DNA of 64,000 nt from JALZVT01 sp039029135 (GTDB lineage: Bacteria; Pseudomonadota; Gammaproteobacteria; Pseudomonadales; Azotimanducaceae). This document shows positions 55,683 to 64,000 of this stretch, in pieces (within the stretch, counting starts at the first letter, position 1; every line of letters begins with the position of its first letter). Made by a program: the position numbers and the translations under genes. The notes beneath the pieces were generated by a model. It worked only from the letters and a program-made list of their open reading frames with translations. It was not told the DNA's origin and searched no databases. The stretch spans positions 496,001 to 560,000 of the forward strand of contig JBCCGT010000001.1 in the NCBI GenBank assembly GCA_039029135.1, in the 5' to 3' direction.

Positions 55683-57062
55683 AACGAGCAGACCTGTGAC
55701 GTGCTCGCCGACCTCTCGACGCAGCACGACCGTTTCAATCTGAGGCTGCGCAAAGTTCGCTGCTAGCAGCGTCTCGATGTAAGCCTGAACATGGTGGTAG
55801 CGGCCGTGATGGGCGAGGCCGTAGCCTTTGTCCAACTGCGCATCGGCCGGCGCCTTTTCGACCGTGAAGCAGAGTAGTCCGCCTGCCTTAAGCGTGCTCG
55901 CGGCACCAACCATCACTTCTTCCAGCGCTCCGATGTAGCACAGCGTATCGACGCTGGTCACGACATCGAAGCGCTGCGGATGCAGTTCGAAGTACTCGGT
56001 GAGTTCCTCCTCGACGAGTTCGTCATAGAGATCTCGAGCACGCGCCTTCGTCAACATGCTGACCGACAGATCGACGCCCACCAATCGTGACGCGTAGGGC
56101 TTGAGGTATCCTGCGACAAGTCCGGTACCGCAGCCTGCATCGCATACGAGCAGCGTACCGTTTGGCGCGGGGAGCAGCGCGCGCACTCTCTCGCCTACCA
56201 ATTTAGGCGCCTGATAGTCGAGCCGTTCCAGAACCTCGTCAAAGTCGGTCGCAAACGACCGAAAGGTCTCCACGACGACCGTTTTGGACGCGCGTTTGGG
56301 AACGTTCTCTCCCGTTGCGCCGGCCAGCATGTGCTGCGCCACCGGATCCTCCGGGTCCCGCGCTATCCAGTCGCGTAGGACCTTCAGTGCTTCATCCTCG
56401 CGTTCCGTTGCGTGGAGAATGCGCACCACTTGTACGGTGGCGCGACGCGTGCTGTGCAGATAGCCGCCGTGCTGCAGAGCCTTCTCGAAGCACTCGATTG
56501 CCTCATCCCAACGGCGCTGCATTCGCAATCCGGTGCCGCGGTTGTGCCAGGACTCACCGTGCTCGGGGGCGAGTTCCAGCGCTCGCGAGAACTGCGCCAT
56601 GGCCTCCTCTTCGCGATCGAGCGTTCGAAGCGCCACGCCCTGATTGCAGATCGCATTGACGTGAGCGGGTTGCAGCGCCAGAGCACTGCCGAAGCTCTCA
56701 AGAGCGCGTTCTGATTCACCCGACTGCAAGTACACGTTGCCGATGTTGGCGTGCATGTCCGGGTTGTCCGGCACGGCGTCGATCGCGCGATTGATGCGAA
56801 CGATCGCCTCCGCGCTGTTTTCAAGCTGGTGTTCCAGTATCCCGCTGAAGTGCAAAAGGTCTGGATCGTCAGGGCCAATCCGCAGCAACTCGTCGTAGTG
56901 CTCGCGCGCTCGATCCAGCTGTCCCGCCTTGTGTACTTCCAGCGTCAGGCGCAGCGCATCGTGAAAGCTGACCTGTATTTCCTGACCATCATCATCGCCC
57001 GACGACGCGCCCGCTGCCTGCTGGTCTGTGTCTGGCGTCTCGTGCTCCGGAGGTTGGGTCAT
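55665..57062 (-). CDS. TPR-repeat SAM-dependent methyltransferase, last gene of T6SS operon
   Basis: The protein has 465 residues. Residues ~30-230 contain five or six TPR units (HANIGNVYLQSGESERALES, NQGVALRTLDREEEAMAQF). The C-terminal ~210 residues are a class I methyltransferase with LLVCDAGCGTGLVAGY, GVDLSVSMLTKA and VVTSVDTLCYIG. TPR-methyltransferases act on proteins or small acceptors. The target here is not known. It overlaps tagF/pppA by 4 bp (ATGA), so it is translationally coupled to the T6SS regulators. Confidence 0.9.
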   Translation of the reverse strand: MTQPPEHETPDTDQQAAGASSGDDDGQEIQVSFHDALRLTLEVHKAGQLDRAREHYDELLRIGPDDPDLLHFSGILEHQLENSAEAIVRINRAIDAVPDNPDMHANIGNVYLQSGESERALESFGSALALQPAHVNAICNQGVALRTLDREEEAMAQFSRALELAPEHGESWHNRGTGLRMQRRWDEAIECFEKALQHGGYLHSTRRATVQVVRILHATEREDEALKVLRDWIARDPEDPVAQHMLAGATGENVPKRASKTVVVETFRSFATDFDEVLERLDYQAPKLVGERVRALLPAPNGTLLVCDAGCGTGLVAGYLKPYASRLVGVDLSVSMLTKARARDLYDELVEEELTEYFELHPQRFDVVTSVDTLCYIGALEEVMVGAASTLKAGGLLCFTVEKAPADAQLDKGYGLAHHGRYHHVQAYIETLLAANFAQPQIETVVLRREVGEHVTGLLVSAVRS

Positions 57063-58666
57063 GGTAGATCAGCGGCAGGGGGTAAACTGCTAACCGCGCG
57101 GACATCAATTACGACAGCGGTCAGGTTGTCGTTCGCTGGGCCTGCGAGCACCACGTCGCGCATTTGATCGCACGCCTCATCGGGGCTACCGCTGCCCAGC
57201 AGCTTGCACAGGTGGCTCTCAGTCAGATCGCGGTACAGCCCGTCGGAGCACAGCAGCAGTCGATCGCCCTCTTGCACCCCTTCGTAGCAGACGTCCAGGA
57301 CGAGCGGCTCTTCGCCGCCAACTGCGCGCGTAATGACGTTCGTCGCGCCCTGATCGCCTGCAGAATGATCGGTCGTAAGCGTTGTTAGTTCGCCTCCTCG
57401 CAGCCGGTAAACACGGCTATCGCCGGCCCAAACAACTGCCGCCTGCACCCCGTCGAGCAGGACCGCCACAACCGTCGTTGCCGAGCGCTCGGCGTCGCCG
57501 TAGCGCGCACCAATGGCCAGTAGCGCAGACTGCGTCATGCTCAGCGCGCCTTCCAATGCGAACACGCGTTCAGGCAGCGTGCCGTGAACGGGCAAAACGC
57601 CGAGCGCCTGGATCGCCAGCTCGCTCGCGAGTTCTCCGGCGCCGTGCCCGCCAACCCCATCGGCGACCAGCCACACACCTGCGTCGTCGCGCATCGCGAA
57701 GGCGTCCTGGTTGGCCTTGCGTTCATTGCCCTTGTGCGTGAAGCCGGCGGCAACCCCAGCTAGCGCACCGCTGCTCGTCGCGAACACCCAGTCCGGCTGA
57801 TCCTGAGAAGCCGAATCCGCGCTCTGTCGCAGATCGCTTGGGTTAAGCGCAGCATCGATTCTGTCCTCTTCAAGGATCTCGACGAGTGCCGGCGCTCCAT
57901 TCGCGCCCGCCTGGTCGATGGGCTGCGTGTGGCGTGGTACTGCTGCTGCCAGCGCTTCCACGCTGTGTTGTGACCAGCCGCGTGCCTGCCATGCGCCGTC
58001 AAGCAGGGCGGTAAAAGCACCGGCGGGCGGTTGTCCGGCCACTGACAGAAGACTGGGCTGAATCTCTGCCGAACCGGCAGAGCACCACAGGGAGTGTTCA
58101 CCAAGGTTGGACTGGAGTTGACTGCCGAACAACCCGCAGCCGAGTTGCGGCAGGGCGCTGGCTTCGCCGATAGCAAAATGCGTGGGTTGCGGGGTCGTAA
58201 CGATCGGTTCTGCTGCTGGAAAATCGGGCAATTGCAGCGTCAGCGCCTCGGTCTCCTCGTCGAAAGCTTCGAGCGGCAGACCTGCTTCATCCAGCAGCCG
58301 CAGCAGCAGTTGTTCCGCGCGGACGATCCAGGCATCGGCCGCGCACAGCAACGCGTAAGGCGGCAATCCGCTATCCATCTCGACTGCTATGGTCATGGGG
58401 AAGTAACGGCCGACCTTGTCGACGCTTGGCATATAAACGCCGAGACAGGCGCGCTCGCCAAACACGCCGGGCGATGCGGCGAAGGACCACAGCGGCGAGG
58501 TGAGATAGGTATCCAACCAGTCATTACCCAGCTCGGCCTGACTGGCGGCAATCGCGCTCTGCAGCCAGCCGTCCCAGGCCTGAACAAATGTCCGGCTCAA
58601 CCGACGTTCGACGAAGTCTCCACGCGCCGGCAGCTTGCCGAAAAAGCCAGGCGTCAGGGTGTCCAT
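57059..58666 (-). CDS. tagF/pppA: TagF-PppA fusion: T6SS repressor and PP2C phosphatase
   Basis: The protein has 535 residues. Residues ~1-230 match TagF (TPGFFGKLPARGDFVERRLS, then DKVGRYFPMTIAVE), a post-translational T6SS repressor. Residues ~300-525 are a PP2C Ser/Thr phosphatase with all metal motifs: NQDAFAM, VADGVGGHGAG, CSDGLYRDL and NDNLTAVVI. Such fusions are known, for example in Agrobacterium. It would reverse PpkA phosphorylation. ATG 58666 follows GAGGGG; an upstream start overlaps tssM. It is 34 bp after tssM. Confidence 0.95.
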   Translation of the reverse strand: MDTLTPGFFGKLPARGDFVERRLSRTFVQAWDGWLQSAIAASQAELGNDWLDTYLTSPLWSFAASPGVFGERACLGVYMPSVDKVGRYFPMTIAVEMDSGLPPYALLCAADAWIVRAEQLLLRLLDEAGLPLEAFDEETEALTLQLPDFPAAEPIVTTPQPTHFAIGEASALPQLGCGLFGSQLQSNLGEHSLWCSAGSAEIQPSLLSVAGQPPAGAFTALLDGAWQARGWSQHSVEALAAAVPRHTQPIDQAGANGAPALVEILEEDRIDAALNPSDLRQSADSASQDQPDWVFATSSGALAGVAAGFTHKGNERKANQDAFAMRDDAGVWLVADGVGGHGAGELASELAIQALGVLPVHGTLPERVFALEGALSMTQSALLAIGARYGDAERSATTVVAVLLDGVQAAVVWAGDSRVYRLRGGELTTLTTDHSAGDQGATNVITRAVGGEEPLVLDVCYEGVQEGDRLLLCSDGLYRDLTESHLCKLLGSGSPDEACDQMRDVVLAGPANDNLTAVVIDVRAVSSLPPAADLP

Positions 58667-58700
58667 GGCGCGCCCCTCATCCCCCAATGTGGGGCCACGT

Positions 58701-61700
58701 TCACAGGCGCGCCGGACATCGGAAATCCCGCAATTGATTGAGCGCAAAGGGGTTGAACGCGCTGCGGGCGATCAGGCTGTAGACCGCGCCCCGACCCTGG
58801 ACGGTGAATTCGACCTCGAACTGTTCCGGGACCGCCGTGCGTTGCATGCTGGAGGCGTCGAGTAGGCGGAACCAAGCCCAGGGTCCGTCAAGCCGCTGCA
58901 TCTGCGTTTGTCCGGTTGAGCGATCGCGAACCTCCAGCCTCACGCCCGCCCCCGGATTTGGCCCGGGCCACTGCATGTAGGTGCTATCCTGCGGACCGAA
59001 TGCGTAGCTGACCTGCTTACCTTCGAGGTTCAGCAGAAACTGGCTCAGCGAGGTGTCTGCCTCCAACGGGCGCAGATCGAAGCCGACCGACGGCTGCATG
59101 CTGCCCGGTCGAAAGAACGTGCGCTTGACCACATCAGCGTACTCAAAAGCGCGCAGCGCATCAGCGGACAGCCGAATCGGAACGTTGCCAGTCTGCCGCG
59201 TGCGCCAGGGCGAGCGTGTGGTGTCGACGTACTGACGCAGGTGCGTACTGAAAAAATTGTCGACGGTGCCGCCGTACCCGAAGAACCGGCCGAAATCGTC
59301 GAGGCGTATCGTTTGTCTGTTGCCCGTCGCGATCGGGTAGCGGTCCGCGATCGCCTGACGACAAACACCTAGGGGTCCAGAGCGCCACTGCTCGTTCAGG
59401 TACGACCGCAGGCCGCCCGTTGTGATTGCGACACTGCGCTCGACCGAAGTATCGATCATCTCCCCCACCAACATGTCGGGCTGGCGATCGGACTCGATGC
59501 GCAGTTGCTGCAGCACGGCCTTGCCGTTCGCCTGCACCTGCGGCGGAATGGCGCCCTCTGCCGACTCAGAGGCGACCAGGCGCATGTACACGTAAAGCTC
59601 GTTGAACAGCTCGAGCAGTCGCTCGATCGGCTTCGGTGCATCGTCTTCACCGCGAACTAGGCGATTCAGGTTTTCGAACCGGCGACTAACATCGTTTCTG
59701 GCAACCAGCTCGGTGACGGTTTCGGACTCTATCCCGCGCGAGCCCAGCACATCCTGCACGTATTCCAGCGCGCGGTTGGCGCCGCTTTCGACTCTGGTCG
59801 CGATACTCGCGTCCGGTCCTGGCTCGTCCAGTGAGGTCTCTGCAGCAATCGCGTTGAGCAGCTTGAGCAGCGGCGAATCGTCCTGACTGGAAAGCACTGC
59901 AAACAGGCGCGCGGCCGATTCAGGCGAATCGAACGGTGCGAGGCCGATATCGAGTATCAGGTTGCTGTATTCACTAGCGAAGTCTTCCAGATACAAATCA
60001 CGAACCTTATCGAGCAGCACTTTTCGACCGGTCGGATCCAGTTCTTGTTCTTCGCCGAGGATCCACCAGGCCTCATCGGCAATGCGATCGGTTGTGGCGA
60101 GATTCGCTTCGGTGAACGCCCCCTGGTAAACGGCCTTGGTGAACATTGGGTTCAGCGGTTCACCGAGACTGGCGCCGCTCTTGCGAACGAATACCAGCTC
60201 CGCCTGCGAACCGCCCGCCGCGCGCCGCACGCTAAAGCCTTCGCCACTGCGGCTCATGGAGCGTTTCAGGCGGCCATAAATGCGACTCTCGAGCGGTAAC
60301 CCGCGGATTTCGCGCCGGGCAAAGCTGATCACGGAGTCGTCAAGCGGCAACGGCAGCGGTTTAACAGGCTGTTCCAGCAGCGCATCGAGATGATGAACCA
60401 GCGACGCGCGCTGCTCCGTATCGACTTCCCGGCGGAGATTTTCGATCCAGTCGTACTCCAGAAAGCCGCGAATCTCATCGGCGTTGTAGGGACCCCGCGA
60501 ATCCAACATCAGGTAGGCCTTCAGCGCCTCATAGGTGTAGTCCGGCGAGCTGCCGCCACGTCGCAGCTGGTTTTCGAGGCGCAGCAGGATCCTCGGTAGG
60601 TAAAGCTGCTCGGACAGACGGCGATAGCTCGAACGGGCGACAACGCCAATCTTGTCGTCCTGGGACAAGCCGAACCGCCAGGGGCGCTCGCCCTCGATGC
60701 TATCGAGATGACCACCAGGAATTTGTTCCGCGAGTTCCAGCGCCGGCATCGCCGCGAGCGGATCGAGATCCCTTGCCGTCACCGCGGTCGAAGCATCGAT
60801 CGCCTCGCTCGCCAGCGTCCCGGCTCGCTCGATATCAGAACGGGCACCGGAATAGCCGAAAAACCACAGTCCGGTGGCCACCAGCACCAGGCCCGCAAGC
60901 CCAGCGTAGGCGCCGTGCTTCAGCCAGCTAAGACGCCGTTCCAGCCTGAGATTGGTGCCGGCGAGCTCCGACTCATTGAAGACCACCTTCTGCAGGAGAT
61001 CTTTAATGAAGAAACTCTTGCCGCTGCCCTGAGGCACCGGCATGGCATGCGCGTCTAGCCGAAACGCCTGGGCCAGCGAACCGAGCAGCCGGTCAACCGG
61101 CGTACCCTCCTGAGTGCCGCTAACGAGGTAGAAGCCGCGCAGGAGCGGCGCGCTTTCATAGCGGTTGCCCTGGAACACATCGCGCAGGAAGCCACCGACC
61201 ATGTCCTTCAACAGAGCCACCTGACGCGGAAAGCCGTGGATCAGTATTCGCCGGCCAGGATCACCCTCCTGCTGAATGCGATCGATCGCCCGCTCACCCA
61301 GGCGAGTGAGCAGCGCATCGAACTCGCCGTCAAACTGGCCGAGAGGATTCGCCTCCGGGGAATCATCGAACGGAAAGGTGCACCCCCACACCTGTTCGCG
61401 GTCACCACGTCCAAGGTCATCAAAGAACTCAGAGAATCCCGACAGCAGATCGCACTTGGTGAACATGACGTACACCGGGAAGCGAATACCGAAATGGTTT
61501 TCGAGTTCCTGAACGCGTCCGCGAACGGCCTTGACATGCTGCGCGCGCTCGCGCTCGTCCTGAGTTAGCAAATCGGTGACGCTGATCGCAACAAGAATTC
61601 CGTTGATCGGGCGTCGCTTGCGATGCTTCTTCAGCAGATTCAGAAAGCCCAACCAGGCCGCCTGATCGACACTGGCGTCGCTGTCCTGCGTGGTATAGCG

Positions 61701-62255
61701 ACCAGCCGTGTCGATCATCACCGCATCGTCGGTGAACCACCAGTCGCAGTCGCGTGTACCGCCAATACCCCGCACCGCGTCTGGCCCAAAGCGCTCTGCG
61801 AGGGGAAAGTGCAGGCCAGAATTCAGCAGGGCCGTCGTTTTTCCGGCACCCGGCGGACCGATGATGATGTACCACGGCAGGTCATAGAGATTGACAGCGC
61901 CGCGTTTGCCTTTAGACGCCTTGAGAACGCCTATGGCCTCCTCAAAGCGGGCGTTGAGGGTCTCGACCTCCTGGGCTGACATGTCTGGAGGCTGCGCAGC
62001 GTCGAGCGGCGCCTCCATGACACCCTGGACGAGCTGCTGTTCCGTTTTGCGCGCGTTCAGCAGCGCAAAGATGCGGCGGACCAGCCAGATGATGATGATG
62101 GCGAACACGCAAATGACGCGCGCCAGCTCGCTCGCGAGGGGTCGCCAGCTCCCTAGCGCCAACTGATCGCCCAGATAGTAGATCAACAGGCTGAGCGCGA
62201 TGAGGCCCAGCGCACCCAGAAACCAGCGACTAACTAGGAAGCGCAGCATCCTCAT
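58701..62255 (-). CDS. tssM: Type VI secretion membrane-complex ATPase-like protein TssM (IcmF)
   Basis: The protein has 1184 residues. Two N-terminal membrane helices (~8-29, 45-62), a cytosolic NTPase domain with GPPGAGKTT (~133-141) and VMIDTAGRY, and a third helix (~450-472) precede the large periplasmic domain. The Walker motifs are intact. With TssL and TssJ it forms the trans-envelope complex. It overlaps tssL by 4 bp (ATGA). Confidence 0.97.
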   Translation of the reverse strand: MRMLRFLVSRWFLGALGLIALSLLIYYLGDQLALGSWRPLASELARVICVFAIIIIWLVRRIFALLNARKTEQQLVQGVMEAPLDAAQPPDMSAQEVETLNARFEEAIGVLKASKGKRGAVNLYDLPWYIIIGPPGAGKTTALLNSGLHFPLAERFGPDAVRGIGGTRDCDWWFTDDAVMIDTAGRYTTQDSDASVDQAAWLGFLNLLKKHRKRRPINGILVAISVTDLLTQDERERAQHVKAVRGRVQELENHFGIRFPVYVMFTKCDLLSGFSEFFDDLGRGDREQVWGCTFPFDDSPEANPLGQFDGEFDALLTRLGERAIDRIQQEGDPGRRILIHGFPRQVALLKDMVGGFLRDVFQGNRYESAPLLRGFYLVSGTQEGTPVDRLLGSLAQAFRLDAHAMPVPQGSGKSFFIKDLLQKVVFNESELAGTNLRLERRLSWLKHGAYAGLAGLVLVATGLWFFGYSGARSDIERAGTLASEAIDASTAVTARDLDPLAAMPALELAEQIPGGHLDSIEGERPWRFGLSQDDKIGVVARSSYRRLSEQLYLPRILLRLENQLRRGGSSPDYTYEALKAYLMLDSRGPYNADEIRGFLEYDWIENLRREVDTEQRASLVHHLDALLEQPVKPLPLPLDDSVISFARREIRGLPLESRIYGRLKRSMSRSGEGFSVRRAAGGSQAELVFVRKSGASLGEPLNPMFTKAVYQGAFTEANLATTDRIADEAWWILGEEQELDPTGRKVLLDKVRDLYLEDFASEYSNLILDIGLAPFDSPESAARLFAVLSSQDDSPLLKLLNAIAAETSLDEPGPDASIATRVESGANRALEYVQDVLGSRGIESETVTELVARNDVSRRFENLNRLVRGEDDAPKPIERLLELFNELYVYMRLVASESAEGAIPPQVQANGKAVLQQLRIESDRQPDMLVGEMIDTSVERSVAITTGGLRSYLNEQWRSGPLGVCRQAIADRYPIATGNRQTIRLDDFGRFFGYGGTVDNFFSTHLRQYVDTTRSPWRTRQTGNVPIRLSADALRAFEYADVVKRTFFRPGSMQPSVGFDLRPLEADTSLSQFLLNLEGKQVSYAFGPQDSTYMQWPGPNPGAGVRLEVRDRSTGQTQMQRLDGPWAWFRLLDASSMQRTAVPEQFEVEFTVQGRGAVYSLIARSAFNPFALNQLRDFRCPARL

Positions 62256-63571
62256 CGCGTCCTGGGCGGGTCGTACAGCAGGATCTCAACCCGTCGGTTG
62301 ATCGCCCGATTGTCGCGACTGTCGTTGGCGACCAGCGGCTCGCTGTCTGCGCGAGGCTCTGCGCTCAGTCGCGACACGTCGATTGTCTGCGCGAGCAGAT
62401 TGCGAACGGTTTCCGCCCGAGCTTTGGACAGGTGCCAATTCGATGGAAAGCGCAGCGAACGGGAGGGCACGTTGTCCGTGTGGCCGACCACCATCACGCG
62501 TCCCGGCAGTCTGTTCAGCGCCGCGGCGACGCTGTCGACAAGCGCAACTCCGGCCGGTTCGACCTCGTCTTGACCGGAGGCGAACAGCGATCGCAGCGTC
62601 ACCGTCTGCACGCCCTGCGCGCTGCTGACCTGCAGCGCGCTGGCCGCAATTTCCGGTTGCAGCAAATCGGCCAGCGACAGCTCGCGACGCGCGGGGGCCA
62701 CATATCCCTGTCGCTCAACCAAAGGTGGCAGATTTCGTCCCAGACTCGCGATCTGCAGCGCGACCGGGTCGGACGCCCGGTTGAGCGCCATGACAAAACC
62801 GAAATAGATCGCAAGGCACAGGGCGCCTGCGACCGCGGCAACCACCCAGAGCGGCACGGCGCGGCTAAGAGGGGATTCGACGCTCAACACGCCCTGCCAT
62901 TGGGGCGACAGCTCCGCCTCGCGTTCGCCACGATAGCTGCGCAGTGTCTGATAGAGATTGCTGCGGATCGCCTCGATCTGTGCCATGCCGTCACTGCGGA
63001 CGCGATATTGCCCCTGCAGCCCCATGGACAAACACAGATACATCAGCTCAAGCAGGTCGAGATTCGCAGCGCCCTGCTGCTGCACCCGTTCGAGGAGCTG
63101 AAAGAACTTCTCGCCGCCCCAGGCTTCCTTGTGAAACATGCTCAACAGTGTCTGCTGGGGCCAGGTGCTCTGACTGCCCCAAGGGGTGTTCAATACGACC
63201 TCATCCAGCAGCGTGCACAGGGCGTAGCGGGCGGACAGCGCGGTCTCGGGCGCTACACCGGCGTTGCGCACCGTGACCTCGAACGTCTGGATTTCCTGGG
63301 CGACCTGACGGAACAGGCCAGCGGGATCGGGGTGCTGGGCCGTGGTCGACAGCCGACCGGCCAGCGATAGCAGCGGTGTCGCCGCCGCGGTCAGCGCGCT
63401 GCCTTCCGCTGATCGGCCAGCCGACAGCGGAGCCGCGCTGACGGGGGGTGGCGCGGCGGCCGGACCGCGCGGCTGCGCGCCCATGCGGGTGCGACCGCCC
63501 GGCCGAGGCATCAATACGGTGCGATTGTCTTTGTTGCCGGTGCCGCCGAAAAAAGTGTCGTCGTCCGCCAT
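62252..63571 (-). CDS. tssL: Type VI secretion protein TssL with C-terminal OmpA-like domain
   Basis: The protein has 439 residues. The cytosolic helical domain (SARYALCTLLDEVVLNTPWG) is followed by a single membrane helix (~237-258). A periplasmic OmpA-family peptidoglycan-binding domain (VMVVGHTDNVPS, LSKARAETVRNLL, NRRVEILL) follows. The N-terminal ~60 residues are Gly/Pro/Ala-rich and contain a Thr (DNRTVLMPRPGGRTR) of the kind phosphorylated in homologues. ATG 63571 begins MADDDTFFGG. It is 11 bp after tssK. Confidence 0.95.
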   Translation of the reverse strand: MADDDTFFGGTGNKDNRTVLMPRPGGRTRMGAQPRGPAAAPPPVSAAPLSAGRSAEGSALTAAATPLLSLAGRLSTTAQHPDPAGLFRQVAQEIQTFEVTVRNAGVAPETALSARYALCTLLDEVVLNTPWGSQSTWPQQTLLSMFHKEAWGGEKFFQLLERVQQQGAANLDLLELMYLCLSMGLQGQYRVRSDGMAQIEAIRSNLYQTLRSYRGEREAELSPQWQGVLSVESPLSRAVPLWVVAAVAGALCLAIYFGFVMALNRASDPVALQIASLGRNLPPLVERQGYVAPARRELSLADLLQPEIAASALQVSSAQGVQTVTLRSLFASGQDEVEPAGVALVDSVAAALNRLPGRVMVVGHTDNVPSRSLRFPSNWHLSKARAETVRNLLAQTIDVSRLSAEPRADSEPLVANDSRDNRAINRRVEILLYDPPRTR

Positions 63572-63582
63572 CTCTGCCGCGC

Positions 63583-64000
63583 CTACTGCCTGATAGCCCA
63601 GAACTGCATGTCGATGCCGGGGAACTCCGTCGCGACGTAGATTGCGAAGCCTCCCGACTGCTGCAGTTCGGCCCAAAATTCGCTGCTGTTATCCAGCTGG
63701 AAGTAGACAAAGTCGGCGTGATACGGAATTTGCCGCGGCGCGACGGGCAGCGGCGTGACGCGAATGCCTGGTATGCCCGACTCGATCATGCGCTTGATCG
63801 TTTCGACACTGCCAATCTTGGCCTGGGGCGGAAACTGGGCGCGCAGGTCTTCACTCGGCACATCGGCCCGCACCGCCAGCACGAAGTCCGCGGCGCCGAG
63901 CAGCGTTCGATCCTGCAGCAGCCCGACGCGAATGCCGTAGCGTGGTTCCTGCAGCGGGATGGGCACGGCGCGTTGCTCGATCACGGTGCCCAGCGATTCG
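63583..64000 (-). CDS. tssK: Type VI secretion baseplate protein TssK, C-terminal part (partial)
   Basis: The 3' 139 codons of a gene whose start lies beyond the window. Leftward reading gives LGTVIEQRAVPIPLQEP, AADFVLAVRADVP, and the C-terminal YFQLDNSSEFWAEL, FAIYVATEFPGIDMQFWAI, matching TssK, which links the baseplate to the TssLM complex. GTG 63984 within it is internal, not the start. The operon clearly continues to the right. Confidence 0.9.
   Translation of the reverse strand, partial: ESLGTVIEQRAVPIPLQEPRYGIRVGLLQDRTLLGAADFVLAVRADVPSEDLRAQFPPQAKIGSVETIKRMIESGIPGIRVTPLPVAPRQIPYHADFVYFQLDNSSEFWAELQQSGGFAIYVATEFPGIDMQFWAIRQ

Noticed and set aside
63583..63984. Complete 133-aa gene starting at GTG 63984
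   Set aside because: The frame continues in phase to the window edge with TssK sequence before the GTG, so it is the end of a longer gene.

Overview
The window looks like a chromosome segment of a high-GC gammaproteobacterium. The evidence is the core gene order lolB / tRNA-Gln / prs / rplY / pth / ychF, with hemA-prfA-prmC-moeB diverging from it. A second classic block is nadD-rsfS-rlmH-mrdA-rodA-mltB-rlpA-dacA-ybeD-lipB, and ssb and uvrA are divergent. LolB, an RlpA lipoprotein and a monomeric NADP isocitrate dehydrogenase fit a Gram-negative aerobe, perhaps near Xanthomonadales/Chromatiales. I cannot place it more finely.

Layout. 1-12.9 kb: a partial membrane hybrid histidine kinase, a WYL regulator, an M24 aminopeptidase coupled to a soluble hybrid kinase, a fatty-acid desaturase, an unknown protein with two Fis-like helices, and a periplasmic-propeller GGDEF protein carrying an in-frame 15-bp tandem repeat. 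12.9-21.4 kb: translation and tetrapyrrole housekeeping genes plus one tRNA; ispE is missing from its usual place beside lolB. 21.4-31.8 kb: an exported SAM-methyltransferase-like protein, then the lipoylation / cell-elongation / ribosome-silencing block, largely joined by 4-bp overlaps and often using GTG or TTG starts. 31.8-35.4 kb: ssb and uvrA.

35.4-44.1 kb is an accessory stretch, apparently lower in GC by eye, with wide intergenic gaps. It holds a 1551-aa multi-pass membrane protein with tandem sensor regions and what looks like a degenerate NTPase core, a DsrE-like exported protein, a zinc-less MDR oxidoreductase, and an unknown 342-aa protein with His and Cys motifs resembling permuted papain-fold enzymes. 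44.4-48.8 kb: icd, a methyltransferase and an exported polysaccharide deacetylase.

48.9-64 kb is the edge of a type VI secretion locus. A leftward operon runs tssK (cut by the window end) - tssL (with OmpA-like tail) - tssM - tagF/pppA fusion - TPR-methyltransferase. Facing it are a very large PpkA-type Ser/Thr kinase and a lipoprotein with periodic CxC motifs and a LysM, plus a TPR-like lipoprotein and an unknown protein. Kinase, phosphatase and TagF repressor together imply threonine-phosphorylation control of the T6SS. The methyltransferase and the CxC/LysM lipoprotein are the least explained members. All calls are from reading the sequence; no database search was run.
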